A stretch of DNA of 64,000 bases from Serilophus lunatus. Taxonomy: Eukaryota; Chordata; Aves; Passeriformes; Eurylaimidae. Numbering within the stretch: position 1 is the first letter of the stretch; each line of letters starts with the position of its first letter. Shown one piece after another: positions 38,456-49,872 of this stretch. The DNA lies in the NCBI GenBank assembly GCA_013399895.1, contig VXBA01001332.1:1-64000 (forward strand), given 5' to 3'. The notes under the pieces were generated by a model. That model was not told the DNA's origin, ran no database searches, and was given only the letters and a program-made list of their open reading frames with translations. Made by a program: the position numbers and the translations under genes.

Positions 38456-40333
38456 ATGGCAGAAAGGAAAACCTTCCATCCTGGAGCAGCCTGCGCTCTC
38501 ACGTTTTTCTTTGTCCTAATCTGCTGGGTTGATGCAGCTTCCTTCCAGCAGCATCAGCTGCTTCAGAAAGATCCAGACTATGTAATGAAAAACTTACAAA
38601 GGCTCCCAAATCCTGATATGATCAAAGCACTGGAATATATAGAAGATCTTCGCAAGCAAACTAACAAGGGAGAAAGCAGCCCTGACTACAACTCTTATCA
38701 AAGTGTCCCATATCTCCTGCAACAGAAAGAAAGCAAGGATCAGATTCACCTACCAGATAGTGTAAGGGATTCTTTGACTGAAGATGAGTCCCAATGGGTT
38801 AAGGTAATGTTGGAAGCCTTGCGTCAAGCTGAGAAAGAGTCAAAAGTAGGCCCAAAAGAGAATAAACCTTATGGTCTGAGTTCAGATAACAACTTTCCAG
38901 CTGGAGTAACTGATGATTACGAGGCTTACAAGTGGCCTGAGAGGTGGCAAAAGTATCTCAAAATGCCACTTGGGCACTATGAAGACAGTTCAAGAGACAA
39001 TCCTTTCAAGCGTACTAATGAAATAGTGGAAGAGCAATACACCCCCCAAAGCCTTGCTACGCTGGAGTCTGTGTTTCAGGAGTTGGGGAAGATGGCAGGA
39101 CCTAGTAACCACAAGAAAGAAAGGCTGGATGAGGACCAGAAATTGTATACAGATGACGAAGATGATGTATATAAAGTGAATAACATTGCCTATGAAGATG
39201 TGGTTGGAGGAGAAGATTGGAATCCCATAGAGGAAAAAGTGGAAAGCCAAACCCAGGAAGAGATAAAAGACAGCAAGGAGGAAATTGATAAACACGAAGA
39301 GGAGATTGATGATGAAATGAAAAGATCTGGCAAACTCAGCTTCCTTGAGGATGAAATAAGAAGAGACAATAAAGATCAAATGTCAGAAGATGTTTCAAAG
39401 CTAATGAATTATTACCTGAAGAGGGTGATGGGTAATGCTGGGAATAGGAAATTAAGGACTGGAGGAGAACTTGAGGAAAAAAGAGCATCAATGTTTTTGG
39501 ATAAACAACTTGATCCTCAGTCTATAGCTCAGCTGATAGAAATCTCAAGGAATTTACAAATCCCTCCTGAGGATTTAATAGACATGTTGAAAGGTGGAGA
39601 AAAAAAGCAGCTTCAGAGTGAAAGGTTGGAAGCTGAGCAGGAAGTAGAATTCCCTGAAGACCTTGATGAGATAGCTGAAACCAATCTAGGACAGAGTGAT
39701 ATATTTAAAAATAATGTAAACTCTAAAAATGGATACATGAAGCAGCCTCTTTTTCCAGAAAATCTACCTGAAGACCTCAATATTGAAGATATTGTCAGTC
39801 TTCTGGGAAATGACAATTTAGCTAACCAGAATCCCTCCTACTTACTAAATCGTCTTAATCAAGAAAATGATTTGCCAAGACTGTCTTACATTCCCAAAAG
39901 ACTGAAAGGGCATCTGTTTCCTAAAACTGCCTGGATGAACAATTTGGAAAGGCGACAAATGGAGTATGAGAAACTGGATGAGAAGGATGAAGAACTTGCT
40001 GATTACTTGGCAAAGGTGTTGGCAAAATATCCCGAAGTAATCAATATGAACCAGATGAAAAGAATCCCAGCTCCAGCTTCTGAAAGCAACCTGCAGGAAG
40101 ATGACCATCTGGAGCAGGCCATCAGAGAACACCTAAATCAGCTGGGACCACAGGAGGCTGTGAAGTTGGCTTCACTCAGCAAAAGGCTTTCCATGGCTGG
40201 GGAAGCCGATGACACACAAAATAGGCAGTATCTGGATGAGGATATGCTAGCAAAAGTGCTAGAGTACCTAAAACAGGAGAAATCAGAGCTTGAAAGAGAT
40301 CACATTACTAAGAGAGCAATGGAAAACATGTAA
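38456..40333 (+). CDS. SCG2: Secretogranin II (chromogranin C) prohormone
   Basis: The frame encodes 625 residues from a well-placed ATG (A at -3, G at +4), against about 617 in human. It is an acidic granin stored in dense-core vesicles of neurons and endocrine cells and cut into regulatory peptides. Residues 1-27 form a signal peptide with hydrophobic core ALTFFFVLICWV; the mature part contains no cysteine. Dibasic sites for prohormone convertases include KR 185-186, KK 220-221, KR 289-290, KR 322-323, KR 535-536, KR 576-577 and KR 619-620. These delimit secretoneurin (187-219), an EM66-like peptide (222-288), a manserin-like peptide (537-575) and the C-terminal AMENM. YTDDEDD and NNIAYEDVVGGEDWNP are highly conserved granin sequence. 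There is no frameshift or internal stop, so the gene appears functional. Identification is from recalled family sequence and is very secure. Confidence 0.98.
   Translation: MAERKTFHPGAACALTFFFVLICWVDAASFQQHQLLQKDPDYVMKNLQRLPNPDMIKALEYIEDLRKQTNKGESSPDYNSYQSVPYLLQQKESKDQIHLPDSVRDSLTEDESQWVKVMLEALRQAEKESKVGPKENKPYGLSSDNNFPAGVTDDYEAYKWPERWQKYLKMPLGHYEDSSRDNPFKRTNEIVEEQYTPQSLATLESVFQELGKMAGPSNHKKERLDEDQKLYTDDEDDVYKVNNIAYEDVVGGEDWNPIEEKVESQTQEEIKDSKEEIDKHEEEIDDEMKRSGKLSFLEDEIRRDNKDQMSEDVSKLMNYYLKRVMGNAGNRKLRTGGELEEKRASMFLDKQLDPQSIAQLIEISRNLQIPPEDLIDMLKGGEKKQLQSERLEAEQEVEFPEDLDEIAETNLGQSDIFKNNVNSKNGYMKQPLFPENLPEDLNIEDIVSLLGNDNLANQNPSYLLNRLNQENDLPRLSYIPKRLKGHLFPKTAWMNNLERRQMEYEKLDEKDEELADYLAKVLAKYPEVINMNQMKRIPAPASESNLQEDDHLEQAIREHLNQLGPQEAVKLASLSKRLSMAGEADDTQNRQYLDEDMLAKVLEYLKQEKSELERDHITKRAMENM
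39014..39112 (+). other. SCG2: Secretoneurin peptide segment of SCG2
   Basis: This segment encodes the 33-residue neuropeptide at residues 187-219, starting TNEIVEEQYTPQ after KR 185-186. It is nearly identical to the mammalian peptide; the visible changes are near the C-terminus (KMAGPSNH where human has KLTGPNNQ). Secretoneurin is known in mammals for effects on neurotransmitter release, leukocyte chemotaxis and vessel growth. The C-terminal cleavage site is KK (220-221) rather than the human KR. Confidence 0.95.
39119..39319 (+). other. SCG2: EM66-like peptide segment of SCG2
   Basis: Residues 222-288 run from ERLDEDQ to IDDEM between KK 220-221 and KR 289-290. This is 67 residues, one more than the 66 of human EM66. 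The extra residue lies in the acidic stretch near EIDKHEEEIDD. The segment is otherwise strongly conserved and very acidic. A released peptide is inferred from the flanking dibasic sites. Confidence 0.85.
40064..40180 (+). other. SCG2: Manserin-like peptide segment of SCG2
   Basis: Residues 537-575 lie between KR 535-536 and KR 576-577, giving 39 residues against the 40 described for rat manserin. The LEQAIREHL core is recognisable, while both ends are more variable. Release as a peptide in this species is inference. Confidence 0.8.
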
Positions 40334-40603
40334 TTGTTACCCAAACACTATTTCTCTTCAATGTGTTGACTTCTATCCCAATTCAGTTGTGATTTATTCC
40401 TGCTCTCCCACTAAAAAACCTATGGTAGACTATTTACCATTGAACAGTTTGCATATCCTTCTCAGAGCTGTTATATTCTTTATTGATATACTTATATGTT
40501 ATAAATTACCGGTCAAACAACAAATTGCTTCAAGTGTTTTAAGAAAAAATTTAATGATATCAAGTAAAACTATAATATGTAAACAAATGACCTTTGCATT
40601 GTT

Positions 40604-40609
40604 AATAAA
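40604..40609 (+). terminator. Upstream polyadenylation signal of SCG2
   Basis: AATAAA, 270 bases after the stop codon. The sequence just downstream is AT-rich without a strong GT-rich element, so it may be a weaker, alternative signal. Confidence 0.5.
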
Positions 40610-40704
40610 ACATGATAAATGAAGAGTGACAATTATAATTTGAAATTTTTAAGATTAATTGGATTATTTTGTTACTGTCTGTAGTGTTTTTTTGTGGAGT
40701 ATCG

Positions 40705-40717
40705 AATAAAAAATAAA
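40705..40717 (+). terminator. Paired polyadenylation signals of SCG2
   Basis: Two AATAAA hexamers start at 40705 and 40712. They are followed within 50 bases by TTTT-rich and GTGTTTTATTGTTG sequence suitable as a downstream element. This is the most likely main 3' end of the transcript. Another AATAAA occurs near 40779. Confidence 0.7.
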
Positions 40718-43420
40718 GCATTATATATATATAGTTTTATTTACAAGGCTTTTTCTATTCAGTGTTTTATTGTTGATGAATAAATTATTTCTGGACAATC
40801 GATTGTGTTTCTTTGTGACAGTTGATAAAATCATACTATTTGGAAACATACTTTTACTTCTACAGATGACTCTTCTGAAATAAATTTTTCCCATAGAATA
40901 AGTTGGTAGCATAAACTTCTGGTTTTCTGGGCTGTAAGAACACCAGTTGGCATTGTCTTTAAGGGTAGTGAGTACCTGAAGAGCTTGCTAAAGTCAGCCA
41001 GGGTAGTAACTGCGTCACCTGCAACTGGAAACTGGACCTCGTATAGTTAATAAAGTATCTCTTGGCTGTGGAAAGAAGCTAAATGATCTGTCCAGCTAAG
41101 ACACTATCTATGGTGAAACTCTAAAAGATACGAAATTGGACCTTCATGTGTGAGTAACAGCAGTTCTGGGGAGCTCTGGTGAAGTAGCTGGGAAGGTCTG
41201 CAGACATGTTCTTCACGACATCTCATGGTGGTGAAGAACCTGTAGGGAACATCATGGGTTTATCTGATAAAAATATTGTTTCCCATTTCATGAAATGACT
41301 ATTAATGTGTGCATCAGTACACAGATAACCTTTATTACTCAGTACATTACTCTGGGTATGTGAAATATTTCTTGAGCTCCTGCTATGACCTGCATGGTCT
41401 GGAAAATTTCTGGCTCTTTTATAGAAGGAAATGTGCTTGTGTAACAATGTGAGTCAGACATGGCTTTCACTAGGACAGCTCATTTCCAGGATTATAGTTT
41501 AAAAGTGGTTTTCCCTGTGGTATTCTTCAGCAGCTCATCCTTGTTACGTGAGGTGAGGATGATTTTTGGTGAGGCAATGTCTAATCAATCAAAGTTCTAA
41601 GGCCGCAGAAATAAAGCTTCATCTTTGGTGCCACCATTACCCTGAACAATTGCAGCCAATAGGAGCTCAGTTAGTGCTCTTGCTCCGAGTCACACCAAAA
41701 TCCTTCAGTTTTCTATCATAACATTAAACATTAAATTGAAAAAAAATACCAGAGTTCATTTCATGTCTTTTTTCTAAAGAAAGATAAACTTGCTGTCTTC
41801 TGAGATGCTCTTGCTTGTGACACTGGGAACTTGGAATCACTGTATTTTATTTAAAAGTTGTGTTTTCAGCAAATACTTTTTATCACCTTAATTCCTAATA
41901 CTTTCATTCTCCTTGTTCCTAACACTGCTCCTACAATATTCATAGTCTAGAAAAATTTCTTTCAGTCAAACCAGTAACATCTAATACTTAAATATGGAAT
42001 ATATAAAACTTAGGATGAATGATTAAAACAGGAGTACTGAGACTTAAATAAATATTTTCTGTTTTTGATGAACAAGTTTCACAATTTCAGATTTGCCTTC
42101 CAAGTTCATATTTCAACAGGAGGCTTTACTTACCCCCACATCCACACACAACCCAGACAGCACATCACAGCTGAACTGCATAGCCAGCTTGATAAACTGT
42201 TTGTTTTTTTCCAGGGCTGTAGTTAAATGCTGGAAGGGGTCATACATGCAGTATCATCATGCTGTGCATGTGTCCGATTTTCCTGCATGTAGTGGGGGCA
42301 TCTTCCCACTGCTTCATCTCACACACCACATGAGGAATGGTTTGTTAATCTCTGCAGAATATCTCTGCCTGAAGATGAGTTTTATTGGGAAGGCTGACTG
42401 CACAGGCTCCAGTGTCCAGGGACAACGGGCCCTTGGGAGCAGTCTACCGTTCTGTGACTCAGCTTGGTGGGAAACCAAGGGCTCTGTGATGATGACACAG
42501 AAGGACACCTGCTCCTCCAGCCTCCCAGGCACAGGGATCTGGTCCCCTGGATGTAGTTGCAACCTGTGCACTGCAACATGGGGCTGGCACTGCACAGCAG
42601 CTGGAGGCAGTGCATAGTCTCAGGACTCACAGCTTCACTAGAGGCATATGGTAGTGTCAAACATGCTGTTCCACACAGTCTACACCATTGTGACATCAGA
42701 CTAAAAAATTAAAAATATATTTCTCAGGACTTGGGCAAAGCTCACTGAATACAACAGTTGTCTCCCTGACTCTTGCACAGAGCCTGAAATGTCACATTTC
42801 TTCTCCTCAGACAGCTCAAAGCATGAGTAAGGTGTCAAGGAGACACTGAATGTATTCTCTTCTGATTCCTTTTTGTACCGGTAGCCTTAAAGCATGCGTG
42901 TGTACATGTTCCCTCTGCCGCCAGCTCTGAGCAGTTAGTGAAGTCACTCATCAAAGCTAACACCTTGCACCACTTCTGCTACCAACATACAGGCATGCTG
43001 CTGGATTTGCCCTCAAGGCTGAAATACATACATGTTTATCCATGTTTTTGCAGTGAAAATTAAAATTGCAGGTTTTTTTCCTTTTGTTGCCCTCCTTTTT
43101 TTCATTGGTGACATACAATGTTGCTTAATAATGGAATTTTTCTGCTTACCCTCACTCCTGCTGGGAGGACCGAGCAGGACAGGGCTATGTCAGTGGGAGA
43201 CAGCCCAATCACCACTCAGCAGCACCACAGTACCGAGGAAATGAAGGTGAAAATGCTTAGAAATGCCAACCTTGGCTTCTGTTTTGTCCTAAAATTGCAC
43301 TTGCATGGCCTCTGCCCCAACCCAGCCATCCTTGCTCTTGGTCTCTGCACTGTGACGTGATGCTTCTTTTTCCTTTGAGTTAATATTTGTGGCACCAAAG
43401 TTCCCCTAATGCCAACAAAG

Positions 43421-43470
43421 TTAAGTTTAGATTGGATATTATGAAGGAATTCTTTTCTTGAAAATTGTGG
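43421..43470 (+). mobile_element. Degraded CR1 LINE relic
   Basis: TTTAGATTGGATATTATGAA, then GGAATTCTTTTCTTG and a GTGG match the CR1 segment that normally lies about 50-80 bases before the CAGGGAGGTG block seen at the left edge of the window. Beyond 43470 the match fades. It is short and diverged, so it is probably an ancient copy. Confidence 0.55.
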
Positions 43471-46400
43471 CCATCAGAATGATTTTGGACCTAAGGAACT
43501 AGCAGTACATACCTGTGCATAAAAGGACAGATTCTGTCAGACACTGTGTCAAAGAGGAAATAAGCTTTGGAAAATCCAAATCTTGGAATGAGTTACAACA
43601 CCACTTTTTAGAAGACCATGTCCCTCACAGTGTGTGGAAGCCATTAGGGACTGTGTTGTTTGCATTCATCTTCATAAACAATACTGTGTTCAAAATAACA
43701 GCATTAGACATTGTATAAAAGAACTACATGGAAGCTTCAAGCTGATTTCAAACTAAAAAGTGACAATACCCTTTTCTCTTCACACCATAGAAAGTAGACT
43801 AGTCTCCCTATGAAGTCCTTTATTTCTAACAAATTCATTTCCAACTCCATATAAAAATTAAATGAAATGAGCAAATATTAAATAGGCAGCACCCTCTTGG
43901 TAGCTGTAGCTGCCTCTTGCTATGCAACCAAAGCTCTTGAAGAAGAGCAAATAGTTATGAATATGCAGGACTGCATTATCCAAATGAACATCCTATCATG
44001 AGATCTGCTCCATTAAACCACTCCAGAGCCACCCCTTGCAGAGAGGCTGTGTAGAGCTTAATTGTTCTTAATAGGCATGGACACTTCTGCTTTCATTTAT
44101 CTGTGGTTTATGTTTTCCTTATGGGTGCAGTGGGACAAACAGTCATGTTGTTAGTAATGCACCCAGAATGCATAATCCATAACAGATACACTATCAAGCT
44201 TATTGTTATAATTATATAGAAAATAAAGTGACTGCCCTGCAATTTTTACTCAGGCAAAGTAAGGAGCAGATTTTTAGTTCTCTTTTTATGCTATGATTTG
44301 ACAGCATCCTAGATACAGCTGGTTTGTATTCTCTGTCTATCAGTGGCTTTTATCCAGCAATGAAAATGTTTCTGCTAACATCTTCCTCTTAAAACTGGCA
44401 CTAAGCCTCATATTTAAGGTCCTCCTCAACACACAGACTGAACAGAAATTCTTCATTTGGTCTGAATATAACAAGCAACTGAACACCTTCCTCACGGCCT
44501 GAGGTAGTTCTTTGTACAGACATTAGAATTCATTGGATTGGCACTCCTAAGAGTTAATATCTTTCTGTTTTTCCATTAATTCATAAGCTACTGCAAGTGC
44601 TTTGTTTACATCTACATCTTGATAGCGCCATTATTTTGTCAGCTGGAGCTCTTAAATGAGAGCACTTGTTGATCCAAAAATTAATGTAACCAAATTGCCT
44701 CATCTGGAGAAATGAGGTTGTTGATATTATTTTCTTCTAAAAGGGTATTTCCACATTGCAGTGGAAGGAGTTCGACTTGCATGTAAAATGACAGTCGTTA
44801 GTATTTCCCAAAGCACTTTACAAGACATCTCATTTTGCAGGAGAAGTGACATAAGCCATCTATGATTTTCTTAAGAAGCCAAAGGCGGAGCCAAGGTTGG
44901 AGCACAGATACCCTGGGTTCTGCTTTGTCCCACAGTTTTATTTTGCCATTCTTGCTGTTGCTAACTAACGGGAAGACTCATGGTTCAAACCTGTCTCTCC
45001 AGACACACCTTATGCAGCCCAATTTTCCATTAGTTCAGGTCAAACATGGCATCATGGGAATGGAGGAATTCTGTGGACAAGTGATGTGCAGTGACGACTG
45101 CTGTGTGGTGGCATGTCTTCCCCCCAAGATGCACAACACTAATCAGTGGCTGTTTACTACATGATGCAAACATCTGTGCAGACACAGCTGGATACCAGCT
45201 GCACTTTGCATTTCTTCAGCTGCCCAAGTGCCTCCAGAGAGGTTAATCTGAGCTACAGGAACTCCGGTTAGCAGCAGCAGGCAGGTGCAGAGCCTCTAGT
45301 GCATAAAGTGGAAAGGAGAAGCCCTGAATCAGAACTGATTAGTTGAAGAGCCACGTTATTCCTGACTTTTGGATCATTCAAAAACATTTGAGATCATTAA
45401 TAATTCATTTTCAGATTGTAGCAGAGCTCTAAATGTGGCTGATTAAATGCATTTGACGTTTCTCTTGAGAAAGGCTGTTATTCCAGGAAACCACTTGGTA
45501 TCCGCAAATGTCTTGGAATTAATGTACTCAAAATTACAGGTTCACTCACAATGTTTTCCCTTGTAAAGGAAGGAAAGTGACCTCTGATTCCAAATGTAAC
45601 ATACCCTGGTGAATAACTATAGCACAATTATTTTAAGTTCCCCTCAGCCATTCAGCAGATCTACTATGCAATGATGTGTTCCAATGCAGAGAGCTCTGCC
45701 TTTCTCTGCTAAGATGAAAACCTGCAGACAATGAGCCAGGCAGGTCCTACACAATTGGAGGAGAACTTAAAAAGTGATTGTTTGGAAACTCCCCAGCTGC
45801 TACATTTGTTTCTCTGTGATATGCTTCCCAAAAACCTTCCTGGCATCTGCCTAAAAATAGAGCCCCATGTCTTATCCTGGCAGAGAAGCAAACCTCTCAA
45901 GGGATGCCTTGGACCTCTGGGTCAGATGAGCAGGAGCCAAGACAGGATCCAAGAGAAATAATGAGCTTTATACCATCTTCGTGTCTCCCTGGTTATGTCA
46001 GCAAATCTGGGTCCACTGGATTCATTTGGCTTCATGCATATGTTAGAGTAATTCTGTTCTGGTGTAGCAGTGGGGTGTATTTTGTGGCACTGCCTTTAAA
46101 AGTTTAATGGGAATTAAGCATTTATGCAAATGTAAGCACATTATTTTTCAAGTGGGTCACATACGTCAGGGCAGTTTTCTTACTGATCTGCTTACTGCAC
46201 CACCATTGGGGCATCTCATCTACTGTAAATGATGAGATCCTTTCCTGACAGAACTTGGCTCATGGTCACCTTGGTAAAGCCTTTTTGGCTTATTTTCCTC
46301 CTGCCCTAAGGTCACGCCAACACACAGAAGGGAGGGACATGGCATCTGCCTGTTGAGATCTCCAGGTGCAACATATGGTCATTCTTTATTGTTCATTAAA

Positions 46401-49400
46401 ACCCTTTCCGAAACCATATTTCCTTTAAGTGGATCTTTTTTCCTGGCTCAAATTTTAGGTTTCATTTCACACTGTGAATCTGTTGACCCTGAATGCAACA
46501 AGAAACTTCCTATCCCCACTTTCATCTCTCCTCTTTGACCTAAAAGAAGGTGGGAGGCTGCTTGGATTGGATGCAATATATAATTTCTGCAAGGAACACA
46601 TTTTCTGTCATGGCTTCATGTTTTGCCACCTACTAATAAATGTCATAACGGCACAACAAACCACTTAGACACTACCAGCACTTGTACTCCTGTATTAAGA
46701 ATGTGAGAGCCAGGCCACAAACAGCATATACCAACACTGAAAAAGATAAAAATTCTTTGCTTGTTATTTATGTGGTGTAACCACAGGAGATGTGTTAAAT
46801 CCCTGCTAGTAAATTTGGGGATGTGATCTGACAGGAAAATTGTTTTCTTCAAGGTTAAATTTATTCAGATCTAATACACTATCAATTGTTTTTCGTACAA
46901 ACACAGATGCAACAACATGGAAACTTTGTGCTAGTGACTAGCACACTGAAAGAAACTAAGACAAAAAATAAATAGGAAAATTTTATTCCGTATATAAGTC
47001 TGAAACTACCACCATATTCCACCAGTTAATTTAGACAATACAAATGTTTCTGTGCAAAATCACAAGCCCCTTAGTCTTACCCATGGCCCTGGACTTCACT
47101 TTCCTAGAAACAAGAGTTACTTCCTTACTTGTTACAAAAATACTTTGTTTTGTTTTATTTTATGCTTTTTCTCCTTTGCTCCTTTTAGAGTCAGCACACT
47201 TTGCTTTGCTGATTTGCTGATGCTGCATAAGAGTTCAAAGCTATTGTTGGCTTCCTTATTTGGCAACACCTTTTACATCAGTCTTATTTGTATCTGGCAC
47301 AGTGCAGGTGAATCTAACAACTTCACAAAACTCTGTGCTATATGGTGCTATTTGTTTCCATGCCAGTAAATTTTGTGATATCCCACGTAACGAGGTGTAT
47401 TTAAGCTGAAGCTCATCCCTGGCCCAGAGAATGCAGAGGCAGGAATCAGAAATCCATCCTCCACCATGGACGGACCGATGCTTGACCAATACCACCTTGA
47501 CAGACCCACCTCCCCCTTCCTGGTGTGGGGAAAATCAGGGACATCAGTGTAAATACTCTGAGGGGCAAATGTATAGTTAAAACACATAGTTTACTATGTA
47601 GTTAAACAAACCACTTTGCATGGGGAGCCACAGAGCAAGTCTGGTTTTCTTCAGTGTTGCTGTGGCCGTGATTCCCTTTCAGGTTAGAGCAATATGCCCT
47701 CTGTGGAACTGATCACTCCTTCATGCATAGATGGCCACATCAGACTCCAAATCCCTTACCTCCAAGCTAAGATGTTATTTATAGATCCCACTCACCCCTC
47801 CCCACTTGTCTTCCAAACAGGCTGAAGTATCAACTCTGAAAATATGAAACTCTGCTCAGGCATAGGGATGAGAACAAAGGTGATATGAAGGAGTTTGGAA
47901 AATAAAAATATGCTAGGATAAATTGGGGCAGGCAGGTCAAGTCCCTGAGGAATGATATTTTGACAAAAAATTTCCAAGAAAATTCAAGTGCAATCACTAA
48001 AACCAATACTAAGCTCAAACACCTTTTCCCGTTCATCTGATCCTCAAGTGGGCAGAGAGAAAATCAGATTAGCTTTGTTTCATTAACCCTGCTAAAGACA
48101 ACATTCACATTTTTACCTTAACACTGGATGCTTACTGAAGTGCTCTCTAAAGCCAGGTGATAAATGAGTCTGGGGAGGCCTCCCATCCCTGTCACTTGGC
48201 TACCACCACATGCCACGGAGAAGATAAATAGTAATTGGGAGCCTGGCCATGATGCAGACTGATGGAGCTGTCTGGGGAAAACAGGACTGGAGATCCCAGT
48301 CAGATCTGCATTCCCCTAGGCAACCTTAGGCTTTGGGAACCTTCTATCTTTGAGCTCACACCACAGTGGTTACTTTCTTAGCTAACTCATTTGCTAATCA
48401 GGTTGTGCAATTCCCCTTTCTTCCATTTATCATTCTCCAGACTTAGCTTAGTGCATGAGTCAGTAAGCCTGGCTTAATCATCTTCATTATAAATTCTGAG
48501 TCTATTTCATTGCTGATAGAGTTCTTGCTGACCAGCTCCTATAGCTAAAATATCCATAATGAGAAAAAAAATGTAGGACTTCACCTTTGGCTTGTGGGTA
48601 TTTTTTAAATTAGCTCCTGCCCTACAGCACCTTTCCAAAGAAGCAGCCAAAAGCAGCAGCAGTAGACTGTTTTATAAATATAAAAAGGATGTGACCTTTT
48701 AGAAATACATACTTTATATATCAAACTGCAAAGATAAAGTAGAATTTAGTTATCCTGTGTCAAGACCATTGAGACATTTGCCTTTTTCCTAAGGAAATGA
48801 CTTTGCCTGGTAGCTCACCTTTTATAGTGCACACTTTTCTGCCTGTGAAATTCATTATCCAGTACTCAATCTCCTTGATAGTCTAATGCTGATGTCCTTA
48901 GGAAATTACTTTTTTTAATAGTCTTCTTGAAGAACATGTGTTTTGTGGCACCCGAAAATAGATGTACTGTAAATCTAGGCTAGATGCATAATTTACCTGT
49001 TGAGCTGCGCATTTCAGTAGATGTGGCTCTCTGTGTGTGGAGATGGAAATAATTTAAAGAGCCATTTGCCTGACAAGATACGCTTATTTGTCCTCCTACA
49101 TATCCTGTGAGTACAAAGTTGGATTTATAGCTTGCCCTTTTTACTTTACAAGAATTGTAGTGGTATGCTCCCCTTATAACAAACACTATTGGGATTTACA
49201 AAGCAGCAGGTGCTTTAGTTCAGCTTTTGCTACAGATAGGAAAGAAGAGATGGAAAATGAGCAAGCAAGACCCTGCTTGACATTCATAGGCGAGCAATAA
49301 GGTGTGGGGGACATTTTCTGCCACCAGATCTGACTTGGGCAGCTGGAGATGGGTCTTCAGCTTGACTTTCTCACAAGTGTGGCACCAGCCTTGGCTAATT

Positions 49401-49839
49401 AGTGCTTCTGCTATTTATCCAGGTTTCTGGTAAAGGAAACTTTAGTCAGGGATGCTATTCTCCTAAAAATATATAACCTCTGGAATTATGAAATAATTTG
49501 GCTGCCTAAAACTTGGCATCTGCATTAAAACAGCTCATCTTTCAAAATTCTGTGCCTTGGCAAAGCTAAGAAAGCCTTGAAAACACTGGGTTTTGCTTTT
49601 CCTTATAAATAGACACATTGTGAAGGGTAACTTCCTGCAGCTCTGCTGACTCTGCTGAGTAAAGAGGGTTTGGCCATCTCGACAAATGATTCCATAGAGC
49701 CAAACTACTGCCCATATCTGTGTCCTGTTTGCACGTGTGACAGTTACACGTGCATCCAGCAACCCCAGCAAGCACCAGTCCTGCCAGGACAGCTCACCCC
49801 CTCCCCGTACCCCAGGGAGCAGCAGGCAGTACATGACTG

Positions 49840-49872
49840 ACATGGCATGGGAACATGGCATGGGAACATGGC
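49840..49872. repeat. 13-bp tandem repeat, 2.5 copies
   Basis: ACATGGCATGGGA occurs twice exactly and then as a partial ACATGGC. This is a small slippage-type duplication at the edge of a GC-richer segment. Confidence 0.9.

Larger units (their letters stand above)
40334..40740 (+). other. SCG2: SCG2 3' untranslated region
   Basis: AT-rich sequence follows the TAA stop at 40331-40333, with no further open frame of interest. The end near 40735-40740 is estimated as about 20 bases past the last of the clustered AATAAA signals. A 400-base 3' UTR is in line with short SCG2 mRNAs in mammals. Confidence 0.7.

Noticed and set aside
38990..39379. 129-codon antisense frame inside SCG2
   Set aside because: It is a shadow of the strongly conserved SCG2 coding frame, with hydrophobic runs produced by the reverse complement of Glu/Asp/Lys codons.
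42093..42617. 174-codon plus-strand frame
   Set aside because: The frame runs through a polypyrimidine-AG stretch, the product has no recognisable domain, and the opposite strand is also open.
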